64,000 bases of DNA from Liolophura sinensis (GCF_032854445.1 NC_088301.1:8616281-8680280), one strand, 5' to 3'. Shown: positions 47,441 to 59,092, counted from the stretch's first letter. Numbers and translations: made by a program. The notes: generated by a model not told the origin, from the letters alone.

Positions 47441-50289
47441 TAGACGGCAAGGTCTTTGTCCACAGCGGGTGAACTCGTCAAAGGTGACACGCTGGAAGGA
47501 CACATAGCGCAAAGTCAGTGCTTCAACCAGGTGCTCTCTTGTCTTGGGTTGAAATTAAATATAGCAGCTACAACAGAAAATGGTTTCCGAACCATGGTTT
47601 GACTCGTTAAGCGCCTTAGTCTTTGTTGTGTATATGTTACAAACATCGTATAGTACAAGGCCTGCTCAAGCTATTTATCAGGTTGCCTCAGCAATGTGTA
47701 CTGAGTAACCCCTGCATCGATCCACCCAGAACAACTTTACTGGCTGGTTCCAGGGATTTCCCTGGGTGGATTACACACACACGTAGACTTATATCTACAT
47801 GCAACAGTATACTGAAACACAACGTTATGCCTACCAATGAGATTTACCCAGAACTGTGGGTTTTTTTTATTTCTGCTAAATGTAGCTATAGATGTAAATA
47901 TGTACCTTAGCACAAGTGACGTTGTCCTTATAATGTCGTACCAATACGTGTACGTGTACATATGGGGAATTTCTAGTTCGTCAAATCTGATGACGTGTAG
48001 ATTAACAACTATCCCTTTTATAATAGAGCTACATTTTGAGTGAAGTACTGCACACATGAATTAATATAGGGAATAATATGCTTGCATTGTCTATTCCTTC
48101 GAAATCCACACACATACAGTACACATGTATGTCGTACAGGTGGGTTCAGCATTATCTTTGGAAATAACAACTAATAACTATGTATACTGACATTTCCTAT
48201 ACTCCAAAAGAGTGCAATAAGCAGGCGTACTTTTATATAAAAGATGGGTGGCTGCGTTGAATCAAGCGCGCTTGCTTTAAATGTATAATAAATAGGTCTG
48301 ACTTTATCTCCAGTTTTATCGTCACATTTTCAGCTGTAACACAAACATGAAAAAGCTTGTGAGAGGCCTGATATGGGTTGTCACGCGGCAATGATCTGAC
48401 AGAGACCATGCAATTCAAGAACCTGTGCCAGACACGCCAAGTGATTGTACCTGGGCCACGGGAGGTAACCGCGTCAAGAGCAAGGTGCGCTGCAATCAAA
48501 TATTCACCAGAACAGCTGTCACACGTTTCGAATACACTCGGCATGTTAAAAGACGTTGTGTTACCTTCAAAAGAGAGACAATTTCCCCGCTGAGTTTATT
48601 GTCTGAACAGATTTTGCAACAAAAATATACACAGGTTGAACAGCAGAGTTCTCGACAGTTCGCTAACTCATCAGCATTTTTCGCGGCGCGGTTGGCATGC
48701 TTGTCACACCTCGCAAAGTGTAGGCAAACCCTCCCTAGAAACGAACAGCAAAAACAAAGCGTTTGTTTGCGGGGGAGTAACGTAGCAATATGGTGCTTTT
48801 TCCCTTTCAGGTGTCAATTAAGTTACCTGTGATCTGTCTGAACTTTACTGAAACAGCTTGGCGTGTGCTATCGGGTGACTATGGAAACAAATGATTTTGG
48901 AGTTCTAAAAGTAGTTTTGGAGAATTTGAACCAGCGCAAAGACTTTTTTTGGTCATATGATACTCACCCAACCGATTTCAGTTTATTAGAACACTCGGAG
49001 CATTCCCGGAGTTAATTATGTTTGTAAAGGCGAAATGTTTCTGTGAAATTAACAAACTGTATAGATAAGCATGCATCTTTAGACATTTAGGTTGCCCGAG
49101 TCAGACACCAGTGTAGTATGCGAGACTTGGGAATCGCAAGGGCCATCGTGTTGAGTAAAAGTGACAATACTTGGTGTAGACCACCATGTCTACTGAGTAG
49201 ATATCCTACTAAACTATATATATAATGAACGCTTAATGAAAATCAGTGCAGCTTTTTGACACGCACCATCAGATAAAGCATTATATCCATATGTTCTTAC
49301 TGAGTACAGTTTGCACTCCTAGTATTGGTGCTCGTTAATATCACAGGTGGGAAAATATTTACATTGGTACTGTATGTGCGTCTTCCATTTGTTTGTGTGA
49401 AAAGATTTACAAAAAATTGTTACGTTGTTTGTTGGACTTAATCCTTATGGCTATAATCGGATTGTTCACATGGCTTGTTTTACGCTGATAATGTTAACGG
49501 ATTAAGTGAGTAGCATTTAAGCGGATTAACGGGTTTCGCGAAGAGACAAAAGGTTTGGATAACCAGTAATTCGCAATGCTGCTCCGGTGCAGGCTTAAAC
49601 TGATGCGGATTACAAAGTCAATCTCTTGCGGCGAGGAGTCAACGACTGACAGCTTGGTATATCAAATATGAAATGCACATGCAGAGAGCTTTGACAGGTT
49701 TGTCACTAGCTGTGATCATCATGCACCTACTGAGAAAAAATGAACATCGGTGTGTGATTGAAAACAACACAACTGAAAAATAAATCGCTCCACCCAGTAC
49801 GGCGACAGTCCAGTAAGGAAAACACAGCTGTTAAGCTGAGCAGACGTCAATCAATAAAACCCACATATACATTCTGTAATTGCAATATCTACAAGAAGAA
49901 TGGAAACAACGTCAAGGGCAGTCGCTAGCATGTTTTTGTAGGCAAGTCATCACCGCCTTTTATTCCTGCACACTGTGGGACGTCTATCTTTCTCATACAC
50001 GATCAGGTTTATTTGTTTGACTTGCAGCTGTTTGTATCACAATTTTCAAAATAAACTACAAGGATAAAAGCGTGATAAAACAAATGTTAAATGTCTGGGT
50101 ATTGCGGATTTAGATGCCCCGTTTCATGCAGCATGCATTTGTGTTCGTAGTCTTCGCAGACTACAGGGGGTTTGTACGCGAAGCGAGCAATATGGAAATG
50201 TCCTGATTTTCAATCAATTGAGTGTCAGCTTTCCGAAAGCAACTTTAATATACAGATATCTGAGTAACTTACTGACTTATTATTATTGT
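47441..50289. other. Intergenic upstream of gadd45-2
   Basis: No gene recognised. The longest non-repeat frame in the window, 135 codons at 48425-48832 (plus), overlaps a 103-codon minus frame. Neither resembles a protein family or shows Kozak/TATA or splice support. Confidence 0.45.
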
Positions 50290-50430
50290 CGAAGGTCTGA
50301 CAGAAACCTGCGGATGGTCGTGGGTTTCCCACGGGCTGTGCCCGGTTTCCACTCACCACAATGCTGGCTGCCGTCGTATAAGTGCAATATTCTTGAGTAC
50401 GGCGTAAGACACCAGTCAAATAAGTAAATA
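50290..50430 (+). repeat. SINE family A, 3' half
   Basis: AACCTGCGGATGGTCGTGGG, CACCACAATGCTGGCTGCCG, GTGCAATATTCTTGAGTACG and ACACCAGTCAAATAAGTAAA in order. Confidence 0.85.
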
Positions 50431-51854
50431 TTATTATTGTCATGCGAGTCAATTAAATGGCGTGAATTCAGTTTCGTCTGATATGAGCGGGGCAATATTT
50501 GCCTCAAATTTACAATGCAAGAAAGTTATGAGGTTTTTTTTTTTTTTTTTCAAAATATTTTATACTAGTATAACTCAACAATATTTAATCCTGACCAATT
50601 ATGATATTGGCCTGTATTCATGCTAGCTGATATATATGCAAATCCATATCAATGCAAGTGATATATTGTGTACTGTATTAGGTGTACACGATATAAGTTA
50701 CCTGTTGTAGAATGTAATACAGTGGAGATACTACGATGGCAACACCAAAATACGCAACGTTAACGCGTATTACATGATCATTTCCCACACACTCTCTTCG
50801 GCTCATTCATGGAACCAGCGTGACCTGCAAGGTTCCGGGTTCGACGGGGACAAGGGACAAGGGAGGTAACTCATCTGTTATGATTATGAAGATAGTGCAG
50901 GACAATCCATCATAGCCAAATGTCTCCCGTATCTGCTACCCCTTCCAGCCCCCACCCACCCCACCCCCACACCCCCACTAATTATTGTCTTAACAAATAA
51001 AACAAACAAAGAAAAAAGCCCAAAAAATCTCCCAACACACTCAGCCAGGTCATGGTGAAAGAGTACAAGTGTAACGGGTTCTTGTACCTGGGATCTTGCC
51101 GTTATAACAGACTATGTAGTGCAGACTTTCGACCAATCACGACGTTTTACACGCTGATGGGTCGCAGATGTAACAACAGGCAGCGTTAGTAAGCAGCTTC
51201 CAAGATACACACAAAGTGGCCGAAAGAAAGTTCAAGGGAAAGGCAACACTGAATGTCTGCAATATAAATGTGCGTGAATTTGGCCGAGTGCCACGAAGAA
51301 TAATGTTCTTTTGTAAGTCTATACAGTAGAAGCTACCGTTTCAAAACGCAAGTCACGAGTCTTGGAGCAGGGCTATCGGGTACAGTTTTTACACCATTGC
51401 TCTGTTTGGCTGCTCTCAGTAAACAGTTTAAGTTTGGTAAGATAATATGTGAAGAGATCACACCCGGAAAGAAAATGTAAGAGAAGGCTTATCTTTTAGA
51501 GAAGATTTGTATGTAAGTAGCTATAGCTCCAGTAGGCCTACGTGTTGTCAGTATCATGATGGGAATCAGAATACGTTAGGTGTATAGGCTTATAGGTCTA
51601 TTCAAATGTGGTGCTTGATTTATAACCACACATGACAAGTAAAAAGAAGAAAAAAAGTAAATAAAAAAAAAAGAAATCGCACGCTCGCCGTGAAGTAAAC
51701 CATGCACTACGGTGATTACCAGGTCATATTTATTCAGTGCATACACCTCATTTACATTTCACTATATCTATTTTGTTTACAGAAAACCAACAGCAAGAAA
51801 TATAATATCAAGCATTGACCCTATATGGGATGCACGTCATGCAGATAGTGTGAT
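50431..51854. other. Intergenic with T run and C-rich tract
   Basis: A T run at 50535-50550, a C-rich tract at 50940-50980 (G-quadruplex potential on the minus strand) and an A-rich tract near 51640-51675. No gene recognised. Confidence 0.5.
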
Positions 51855-51944
51855 TGTATGTATGTATGTATGTATGTATGTATGTATGTATGTATGTATG
51901 TATGTATGTATGTATGTATGTATGTATGTATGTATGTATGTCTG

Positions 51945-52010
<66 letters not shown>
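51855..52010 (+). repeat. Compound microsatellite (TATG)n-(TG)n
   Basis: About 85 bp of TATG tetramer, an interruption (TCTGCC) and about 65 bp of TG. Long open frames on both strands (Met-Tyr-Val-Cys and Thr-His repeats) are products of this array. Confidence 0.98.
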
Positions 52011-52125
52011 CCATCCGCAGGTTGCTGCAGACCTTCCCACGTTTGACCGGCGAGGAAGCTAGCATGAGCTGGAGTTGAACTCATAGCCACCGCATAAGTG
52101 AGAGGCACTTGAGTCATTACACTGC
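52011..52125 (-). repeat. SINE family A, 5' half abutting the microsatellite
   Basis: On the minus strand: CAGTGTAATGACTCAAGTGC, CACTTATGCGGTGGCTATG, AGTTCAACTCCAGCTCATGC, GGGAAGGTCTGCAGCAACCT. It stops exactly where the TG array begins; the 3' half is absent. Confidence 0.8.
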
Positions 52126-52257
52126 CCCCCCCCTCCCCCTAGTGGATTTATAAGGTTTGAGCAATTACGTATAATGGAAGGTCAACTTTTACCATATATA
52201 TAGTTTTAAGCCATCGTTTTAGCATATATAATCCATATAGAATACAGAGTCAACATT

Positions 52258-52428
52258 TAACAAGTCCATGCTGGCTTCCTCTAAGAGGGTAAGTGGGAAG
52301 GTCTGCCAGTAACCTGTGGATGGTCTTGGGTTTCCACCCACCAGAATACTCGCCGCCGTCGTATAAGTGAAATATTTCTGAGTACGGCGTAAAACACCAA
52401 TCAAATAAGTAAATAAATCAATAAATTG
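52258..52428 (+). repeat. SINE family A, headless
   Basis: AAGTCCATGCTGGCTTCCTC, GGGAAGGTCTGCCAGTAACC, CCGTCGTATAAGTGAAATAT, TCTGAGTACGGCG, ACACCAATCAAATAAGTAAA. Confidence 0.88.
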
Positions 52429-52859
52429 AACAAGACACATACTGATGTAATGTAAAGTCAATTGAAGTCAATTATTGAGCATAATTGAGCATAATTCTCG
52501 GGCATGAAAATGTTATTCATTCACAATTCACGTGTGTGGAAATTAAAGTAAATCTTGAAGCAGTTAGATGGATGTATTTATAATGTGTGAACACCGGAGG
52601 GTATGACTACAGGTAGATTTGCACTGTCATCGTCTGCAAGTGAAGAAATCGTGAGCATGGCGTTGAACAACAGAGAAAACAAATAAAAAAATATCATCGC
52701 GGTCAGTTTTATGGGTGATGGAAACCTGATAGCATGAGGTAAAACCCGACCTTTGGCAAGTTAATGACGGACTTTTTCACGTGTGATTTACAAATATGCA
52801 CAAATAGCCGAAGAAAGGCAAGTGGTGTTCAGTTAGTGTTACAATGCGCAAACGCGCAC
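52429..52859. other. Intergenic, no gene recognised
   Basis: A worn SINE tail (AAGAAATCGTGAGCATGGCG, TTGAACAAC) may lie at 52641-52690. Nothing else is supported. Confidence 0.45.
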
Positions 52860-52998
52860 GTGAGCGCCATCGACCACTTACAGTCATCAAGATCTCACGG
52901 AGAGCGAGAGCGGCGAAATTCTCAACCGCCCAAGGTCGGGATTGAGTCCTTACCTCGCGGGTCATCATGATAAGCACGTTGACCACTCAGGTCGGGCC
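52860..52998 (-). repeat. SINE head fragment
   Basis: On the minus strand: CCTGAGTGGTCAACGTGCTT (A-box-like) and AGGACTCAATCCCGACC (B-box-like) at tRNA spacing. No tail. Confidence 0.5.
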
Positions 52999-53102
52999 CT
53001 AACCCTGGAATCATCTTACGCATACTTTAAATTAAGAGAATGCATGTGTATCAAGTATCAACAGAACCAAAAATTGAGACAGAGTTTCTGTGTTTTCTGA
53101 CA

Positions 53103-53218
53103 TACCATGCCTCACCACCGTGACCACAGTAACCTCGGCGTTGTTCAAGATTTCTGTACAAAATTTGCCAGTGAAGGCAGTGGGGGTAAAGGGAATGTAG
53201 AGAGCGACTCATGCGTTG
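53103..53218 (+). pseudogene. Possible gene fragment sharing a block with 35.9 kb
   Basis: An ATG-started 37-codon frame beginning at 53106 reads MPHHRDHSNLGVVQDFCTKF, then a Gly/Ser-rich end and TAG. The LGVVQDFCTKFAS part matches the minus-strand block at 35923-35885. No family is recognised. Confidence 0.3.
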
Positions 53219-54075
53219 TTTAGGAGCATGGGCCATGAACCGCTCTCGATGTCAGCATTGAGGTCGGTCTTGAGAAGTCAGGTACGGTTTTGCGATAAGA
53301 CATATAATTCCTTTGAAATTGACATTGAATCATCAATATATGAATAAGTAACTAACGCTATGGGTGAAAATATTCCTATAATTCATAGCGTAATAAGCTA
53401 TTCATCGCGAGGAATGAGGCAATAACATGTTTGTGTTTTGCTGGATTGCATTGCGTAATACTTGACGGGTTGTTCGTTCAAGATGCTCCTGTCGTCAGTG
53501 TGAGAATGTATGCCTACATGGATCGATATCTCACTGAGAGGCCTATATAGACGTGACAGGCTGCCAATGTGCTGTTGCTTGGTTCATATAAGGTGGGGTA
53601 AAATCCCAAGCAACCGTGTAAGCCACAAAGACGCCACTTCCTAAGTCTGCGAGAAATTGCATGCGGTAATTGTGGATTGATTCCAGACTGCCATCTTGTT
53701 TCGAACCGTGTGTAAACGAATGGCATGGCCAGAGATTTTATCATTTACCTGATGTGGGCAAAACACATTTTACCTGCTTCATTGTCTCACAATGTCTCTA
53801 ATTTCACAAGTTATAAAATAAATTTCCTGGACCAGCCTACAAATAAAACTGTCTTGAATATAGATGCACGGAGACAGAAATAGACAAACTGCTAATAGAA
53901 AAGAAAACTCTGAGATCCATTATCCATTCATTGCTAATAATCCCAATAGCACCAAGATTTGAGGTTTTTTGGTGTTTTTTGTGAGGGAATTACAAGGCTC
54001 TAAAGTTAGAAACAAGAAACATAAGCTGTACCTTTCTCGAAGATAGTCGTGCTGTGAGTCTGTCCAGGATCTAGT
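53219..54075. other. Intergenic, no gene recognised
   Basis: AT-rich; no supported feature. Confidence 0.5.
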
Positions 54076-54289
54076 CCAGGATCACGAAGGGATCCTAGAC
54101 TTAAGTGAAAATTCCAAATCAGTTTAAAACTGTTATTTCTGATGTGACGAGGTCAAAATATTGCTTGACAGCGTAAATGCTGGGTAAGTTATTGTACAAC
54201 AAATTTCAGCTAAAATAACAGAAAGGAACACACTAAATTTAATGATTAAAATTATGACTGTAGTCTAAGATCGCTTCGTGATTTCGGGG
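54076..54289. mobile_element. MITE-like inverted-repeat element, copy 1
   Basis: The ends are inverted: CCAGGATCACGAAGGGATCC at the left and, read from the right on the other strand, CGAAATCACGAAGCGATCTT. The inside (TTCCAAATCA, TATTGCTTGACAGCGT, TGCTGGGTAAGTTATTGTAC, AATTTAATGATTAAA) matches the element at 61446-61656. It is non-coding and about 214 bp. Superfamily unknown. Confidence 0.8.
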
Positions 54290-54516
54290 CAAGTACAAGG
54301 TCCGGAGGCCAATAAGAAAACAGAATGCCTGTGAATCCTACTATAGTTCATTCATGTGGGTGTGCGCAAAAGTTACAGAACGCTCTCTTGTAGATGACAC
54401 GTGGCAGTAGATACACAGAGAGAAAATCTACCGGAGATTTCACAATATTACCCCTCACACTGAAGACTTAAGGGGCCAATTACTGTTAGTCCTGTTAATT
54501 TTCAACAAGCGTTATT

Positions 54517-54736
54517 GTTCACGTTAAATGCTGTAACTCAGCCCCAAACACTCAGTGTCAAATAAGGTGGCTATCATAGCTAATTTGTAGTTCACGCTAA
54601 ATGCTGTAACTCAGCCCCAAACACCCAGTGTGAAATAAGGTGGCTATCATAGCTAATTTGTGGTTCACGCTAAATGCTGTAACTCAGCCCCAAACACTCA
54701 GTGTGAAATAAGGTGGCTATCATACCTAATTTGTGA
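54517..54736. repeat. 73-bp tandem repeat, three copies
   Basis: Units starting GTTCACGTTAAATGCTGTAA or GTTCACGCTAAATGCTGTAA begin at 54517, 54590 and 54663, an exact 73-bp period with about one change per copy. Confidence 0.93.
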
Positions 54737-54819
54737 AACATCAACCATAAAAGCCTTGACCTATATAGGTTGACCGTCAAAACATGAATCTTCATTTGCA
54801 AGCGGCTGGGATGTCCACC

Positions 54820-54994
54820 ATGCGAGGTCGGGCGGACCTCACTCGGACTCTCTTTTGAATCTGTTAGTAATTCCTTTATACTATGCATATTTTCTGTCAA
54901 CGGTCGGGAAGTTTTGGAGATGACGTCATAGAAGAACTTGCTGGGGCGCAGGACCAAGTTGACGCCTCCTACTTTGGGCACACAGTTGAGTTGA
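54820..54994 (-). CDS. Candidate exon, unknown protein (weak)
   Basis: The minus-strand frame runs QLNCVPKVGGVNLVLRPSKF, then FYDVISKTSRPLTENMHSIK and on for about 25 codons. It is more GC-rich and protein-like than its surroundings. A GTAGCAG acceptor-like sequence precedes it, but no strong donor was found (GTGAGG within CCGAGTGAGG is possible). No start codon and no family recognised. It may be an exon of an unrecognised gene or a chance frame. Confidence 0.3.
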
Positions 54995-55494
54995 CTGCTA
55001 CATCATGAGCATGTATTATTGTTGGTCACTTTAAGTTTTGCACTGACCTTTCAAGCCTTATGAAAACTGTAGTTTAAAGCCATTTTTATTTTAGCGTTTA
55101 TTATACTTTTATGTGTAAGGACACATTGTAAACTGCATATTAACAAATACAAACCTTTTGGGTTTTTTGGCTTGTGAACATCGCTTGAGATTGTTCCTCT
55201 AGTGCAATATTTAATCATAGCTAACTTTCACAAACTTGGTATGTTATATTGTGAGGTTTACCTGTATAATAATTTGAGGTTTTCGCTCGGTGTATGCAGA
55301 CTGCATAATAAGTACATTGGCGTTCTTATGACATTTGGCTAATACATTTTGGCTATACAGTATGTAGGTCAGACATTGTCCTGTTAAATCTGACATGTTG
55401 CGTACAACTGTGGATCCAAGTACCCTTTTTTGCCACGAGACACGGGTTCATTGCGGTCATACGCCATGAATGCTTGGTTTTGGGCCATCCTTAA

Positions 55495-55729
55495 ATGTAT
55501 ATATAGGGAACTTCTCAGATTTCTATCTTCCTAGTAGAATCTTATACAGTTGTATTTTCTTTGTCGCCCACAACAAAACTCCAGGAAATATCTGTACAAG
55601 GTCGGCTAGCTGACATCCGGTTATATAAGAATGGCTGAGAGTATACATGAACTGGTAAACAATGTCGCACTGAGTTTATCTGGTCGCATATTTCAGAAGG
55701 TGAACATACCCGGTAACATTGTAGGACAA
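55495..55729 (+). CDS. Candidate first exon with TATA box (weak)
   Basis: TATATATAGGG at about 55497-55507 lies about 125 bp before an ATG at 55631 in ideal context (A at -3, G at +4). The 33-codon frame starts MAESIHELVNNVALSLSGRI and ends NIVGQ immediately before a perfect donor GTAAGT at 55730. I do not recognise the protein, and no following exon could be identified with confidence in the remaining 8 kb. Confidence 0.35.
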
Positions 55730-56154
55730 GTAAGTGTGACAGACATCTACCTGTGTACAAAATATAGGTCCCGCATGGTGTACGCACAAGCTTGTGTTTT
55801 TTATTCCTTCTTAGAATCATTTACTTGTAGCAGACACCAAACAAACTATGCTGTAAACTTAGCGTTCTGCTAATGACTACATGGATCGATGCCGGTGGGA
55901 AAATGGCTCTGTATACGTTCATGACAGTTTGTTACAATAAAGCAATGAATCGATGCCAGTAACACGTGAAGCCATTCTAGAACTGTCCAAGGCGCACATC
56001 AGTTTACGACCCACCGATCAGCCAAGCCCTTCGATCATGTAAGTGAAAAGTTGGCATTAAACAACAATCAAATCAATAAATATTTTACGTCATACTTAAC
56101 CATTCTTTAGTAATATGGCGACGAGGAGTCATTAGGCTTGTGTACAAATACTGC
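55730..56154. other. Intergenic or intronic, no further exon recognised
   Basis: A short SINE-tail-like piece (GTAAGTGAAAAGTTGGCATT, AAACAACAATCAAATCAATA) lies at 56038-56085. Nothing else is supported. Confidence 0.4.
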
Positions 56155-56310
56155 GTCTTACATACACCCGATGCTTCCTACTGCCGCCACTGAAGTATCA
56201 TGCCGAGGACACCAGACATGACACCCGCCCAGTCACATTATACCGTCACCGGGTCAACCAGTACTGTTTCCTTGCTCTAACATCTCAGCGCCTAGCACCA
56301 AGTACCGAGT
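56155..56310 (-). repeat. SINE family C, internal fragment
   Basis: On the minus strand: GAGCAAGGAAACAGTACTGG, TTGACCCGGTGACGGTATAA, TGTGACTGGGCGGGTGTCAT, GTCTGGTGTCCTCGGCATGA. This matches the middle of family C and preserves a part that is missing in the copy at 22141-22425. Confidence 0.75.
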
Positions 56311-56787
56311 AAGCTCTATCCTTACTTGTTTATTTCCTGAGAAATATGAAATGTCGCGAAATATTGTACTACCGTGAAGGATTTATCGTTAATAGTCTAC
56401 TAGCTGAACCACTAGTTATCGACCAACGCCCAGTAACTTGAAGTACACGTGCACTCTGAGCGCTGAATTGTATCGATTATATAGCCGACACGGAGCTTCA
56501 TCTTCTTCCCCATACAGATAACCATTCACTTGCCTATAATCACTAATTGGGTCAGGTATGGATTCTCTGTTGTAAACCTCTCGTACGGTCACTCACATGT
56601 CAATATCTGCTGCTCATTGGATGTATCGTACTGAGCAAACAGATCAGGAATATATTGGTGCCTGCAATGTGGCCTTGGGGAAATCCAAAACACACGACAC
56701 ATGTATACTTCAGTGGCCTTATGGTAGAAGACACCATTTATCATACTATGGTCGTTGTTGTTGTTATCATTTATTCAACACCGAAAG
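56311..56787. other. Intergenic, no gene recognised
   Basis: Short frames only. Confidence 0.5.
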
Positions 56788-56908
56788 GGTCTTGAGTTCC
56801 CCACGGGTGTTGCCTGGTTTTCTCACACCATATAATGCTCATCGCCATCGTAAACGTGAAATATTCTAGAGTACGGAGTAACACCAATCAATCAAGTAAA
56901 TAAATATT
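56788..56908 (+). repeat. SINE family A, 3' half
   Basis: TGAGTTCCCCACGGGTGTTG, CACCATATAATGCTCATCGC, GTGAAATATTCTAGAGTACG, ACACCAATCAATCAAGTAAA. Confidence 0.8.
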
Positions 56909-57504
56909 TATATTTGAATATTTCTTTATCTCTGCATGATGAATACAGTATTTCTTGTCATTTATGTAGGACGCGTCACTGGTGATGTGTAAAACGTCAC
57001 TAGTTATGTGATGAACATCACTAGTCATGTGTGTCACTGGTTATGTGTGGCCCGTTATAATGGTGTTCCCTGCTTTGCTTCATACTTTTAATCATCTTAA
57101 TTAGTATCATCCAGCCATATCAATCGGACGTCGACCTAACTTTGGCATTACCATATTACAACTGACAAAAAATGGCAAATACTTTTTCTCGAAAATTTGC
57201 ATGTGTCTGCATATAGTGCCATAAACGTCAGAGCTATGAGGCATGATATACACAGCACAGCCAACATTTTCTTATGTCACGATTTTTGTACGGATAAATT
57301 GGTCTTGTTTCTAGTTAGAATTTACCCAAAATGGCCAATAAATATGTTAATAATGCCAAGAGATGGGAGCATAAATTATATCTCAATCTCTTTGAATAAG
57401 CAGTGCCTTTATCAGCTGACAGTCTAGCTGACGGAACGAATGTGAAAACGATTGGTAATGGCTTTACGGCAGATGAGCTGTACATATTTATCAGAGCCAT
57501 TTCA
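56909..57504. other. Intergenic with short CACTAGT-type repetition
   Basis: Degenerate repetition of GTCACTGGTTATGTG-like words at 56968-57050. No gene. Confidence 0.45.
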
Positions 57505-57798
57505 CGATGATTGAGTGCTCAGGGTTTAGCGTCGTTCTTAACAATTTTTCAGTCATATGAGGAGTCCTTAGAGTGCATGTACGTGTAATGTATCTCCTTG
57601 TAGCAGAACGGATTTCCACCGATTTTTTACCGAAGGCAAGTAAGTCGCCGCGATCCATAAAACTGATACTGGTCAACCACTATCCGTGGAGGCCAAGCGA
57701 CTTTCTCGTTTTTTAATCCTCGTGTGACCCGACCGAAGATTGACCCTGGAACTACCGCCCCCGAAGCGGACGCTCTACCAACTGTGCTATTGGGGCCG
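57505..57798 (-). repeat. SINE family B, near full length
   Basis: On the minus strand it starts with a well-preserved tRNA-like head (GGCCCCAATAGCACAGTTGG, TAGAGCGTCCGCTTCGGGGG, CCAGGGTCAATC) and ends ACGACGCTAAACCCTGAGCA. The middle is shortened relative to 33880-34228. Confidence 0.88.
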
Positions 57799-58999
57799 GT
57801 ATATCATAATGGATGTACATACATGTATGTACATGTATAGTACAGCCTGGGTTGCATATGGGAATTGCTCTCGTCATCCACAGCATGAGTCAGCGGTCTA
57901 ACTGCAGATGATTTCCGGGTTTCTGTGGCAGAGGGAAACAAATCGATACTGCTTGTTCGTGTATACTGATGATGCATGTATGTCTGCAACCGTTTTGCCA
58001 TTTCTGGACCGGAAATAAATGTAAGCCAGCGTTATGGAATTGACAGTACCTTATTTGGGCATGGTATTGTCTGATTCACTTACCACGTTCTGTTGTTCCC
58101 TCGAAGGCTCTCGCGATGGTCTCGATTTATTAAGAACTGTGTACAAAAACGTATTCTTGTTTTTTGTATATGTTATTATTTGAGTTAAGCTATGCAAGAG
58201 CGAAAGTGCTTTTCTTCACTCGAGCTCAAAATAGCTCATCAGTCCATGTGCAGGTAAACAAACGATCTCTGAATGTTGAAAGTAATTCACATAGTACACA
58301 TCGCAACTACTTCTGTGGCATTTTATAGACATTCTTGTTCCGGCTGATGTACTGATGTGTTAATCGAAAGCCATGCCTGGAATGCGGGTAGATTCCATGG
58401 ATCACCTTCCAACGCGCCCCGATCCCTAATTGGCCTATTGCGTTCGATTTGGGGTACAGAACTATAGAGGGGTTACATCATTTGCTTCTGGCAGGAGTAT
58501 TGAAGTACTGTAACTATGTCAACTCATGTTATTACTGGCTGTTTTTCTGGCAGGGCGATGCTAAATTGAACTAATGATATAAAACAGAGCTTATACTCAG
58601 AGCAAACAAGCTTAGACCCGCTCTCCCCATGCAGATGACTTCTAGTCTTCCGTCTGCTACCTCTGCTGAAAGCAAATCGTATAAGAAATGGCTAATTAAC
58701 ATAATTCAGATTGTGGTTTGTTGTAAAGTTATTGTGAAATCACGGGACAGTCGCCGAACTGGGCGAAGCGCTAGGGTGAATTCTGGCCAAATTTTACCAA
58801 AATCGTTAATGTAGATCGGTTTTTATTACTATTGAGACTATTTATGGCCTACTTGTGCGTATGTTACATGAATATTAATGAAGAAATACCTCCAATTCGA
58901 AGACAATTTGTACTCATTTCCCGTTATATTTTTACTCGTAATAGCGAATAGACAATAGCGTCCATTGGCTAACGTTCATTACGTCGCGTCATAAACTGT
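57799..58999. other. Intergenic with a TATA-like site and short ORF
   Basis: TATAAAA at 58578-58584 lies 45 bp before a 61-codon plus frame (58629-58814) starting MQMTSSLPSATSAESKSYKK. No family recognised; likely chance, but noted. Confidence 0.25.
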
Positions 59000-59092
59000 T
59001 CGTCGCTCCTCCATCCATAAATATATGATTGCTGTTATAGCTTAGTCAAAGATTCTTGAAAACAGCGTAAAATGTCAATAACAAATAAATAA
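59000..59092 (+). repeat. SINE tail, family A-like, decayed
   Basis: CGTCGCTCCTCCATCCATAA, AAGATTCTTGAAAACAGCG, AAAATGTCAATAACAAATAA. Confidence 0.5.

Noticed and set aside
47837-48057. Possible third gadd45 copy or upstream exon
   Set aside because: I looked for the CWENE, CAKLLE and IPV-stop signatures on both strands across the window and found only the two reported genes.
48233-48832. Overlapping 135-codon (plus) and 103-codon (minus) frames
   Set aside because: The longest non-repeat frames, but no family resemblance, no promoter or splice support, and the two strands compete.
51712-52117. Frames of up to 116 codons rich in Met-Tyr-Val-Cys or Thr-His
   Set aside because: Translation of the (TATG)n(TG)n microsatellite.
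57720-57798. Possible tRNA gene
   Set aside because: It has A and B boxes and tRNA-like text, but it continues directly into the family B SINE body on the same strand. The acceptor stem is not properly paired, so it is a SINE head.
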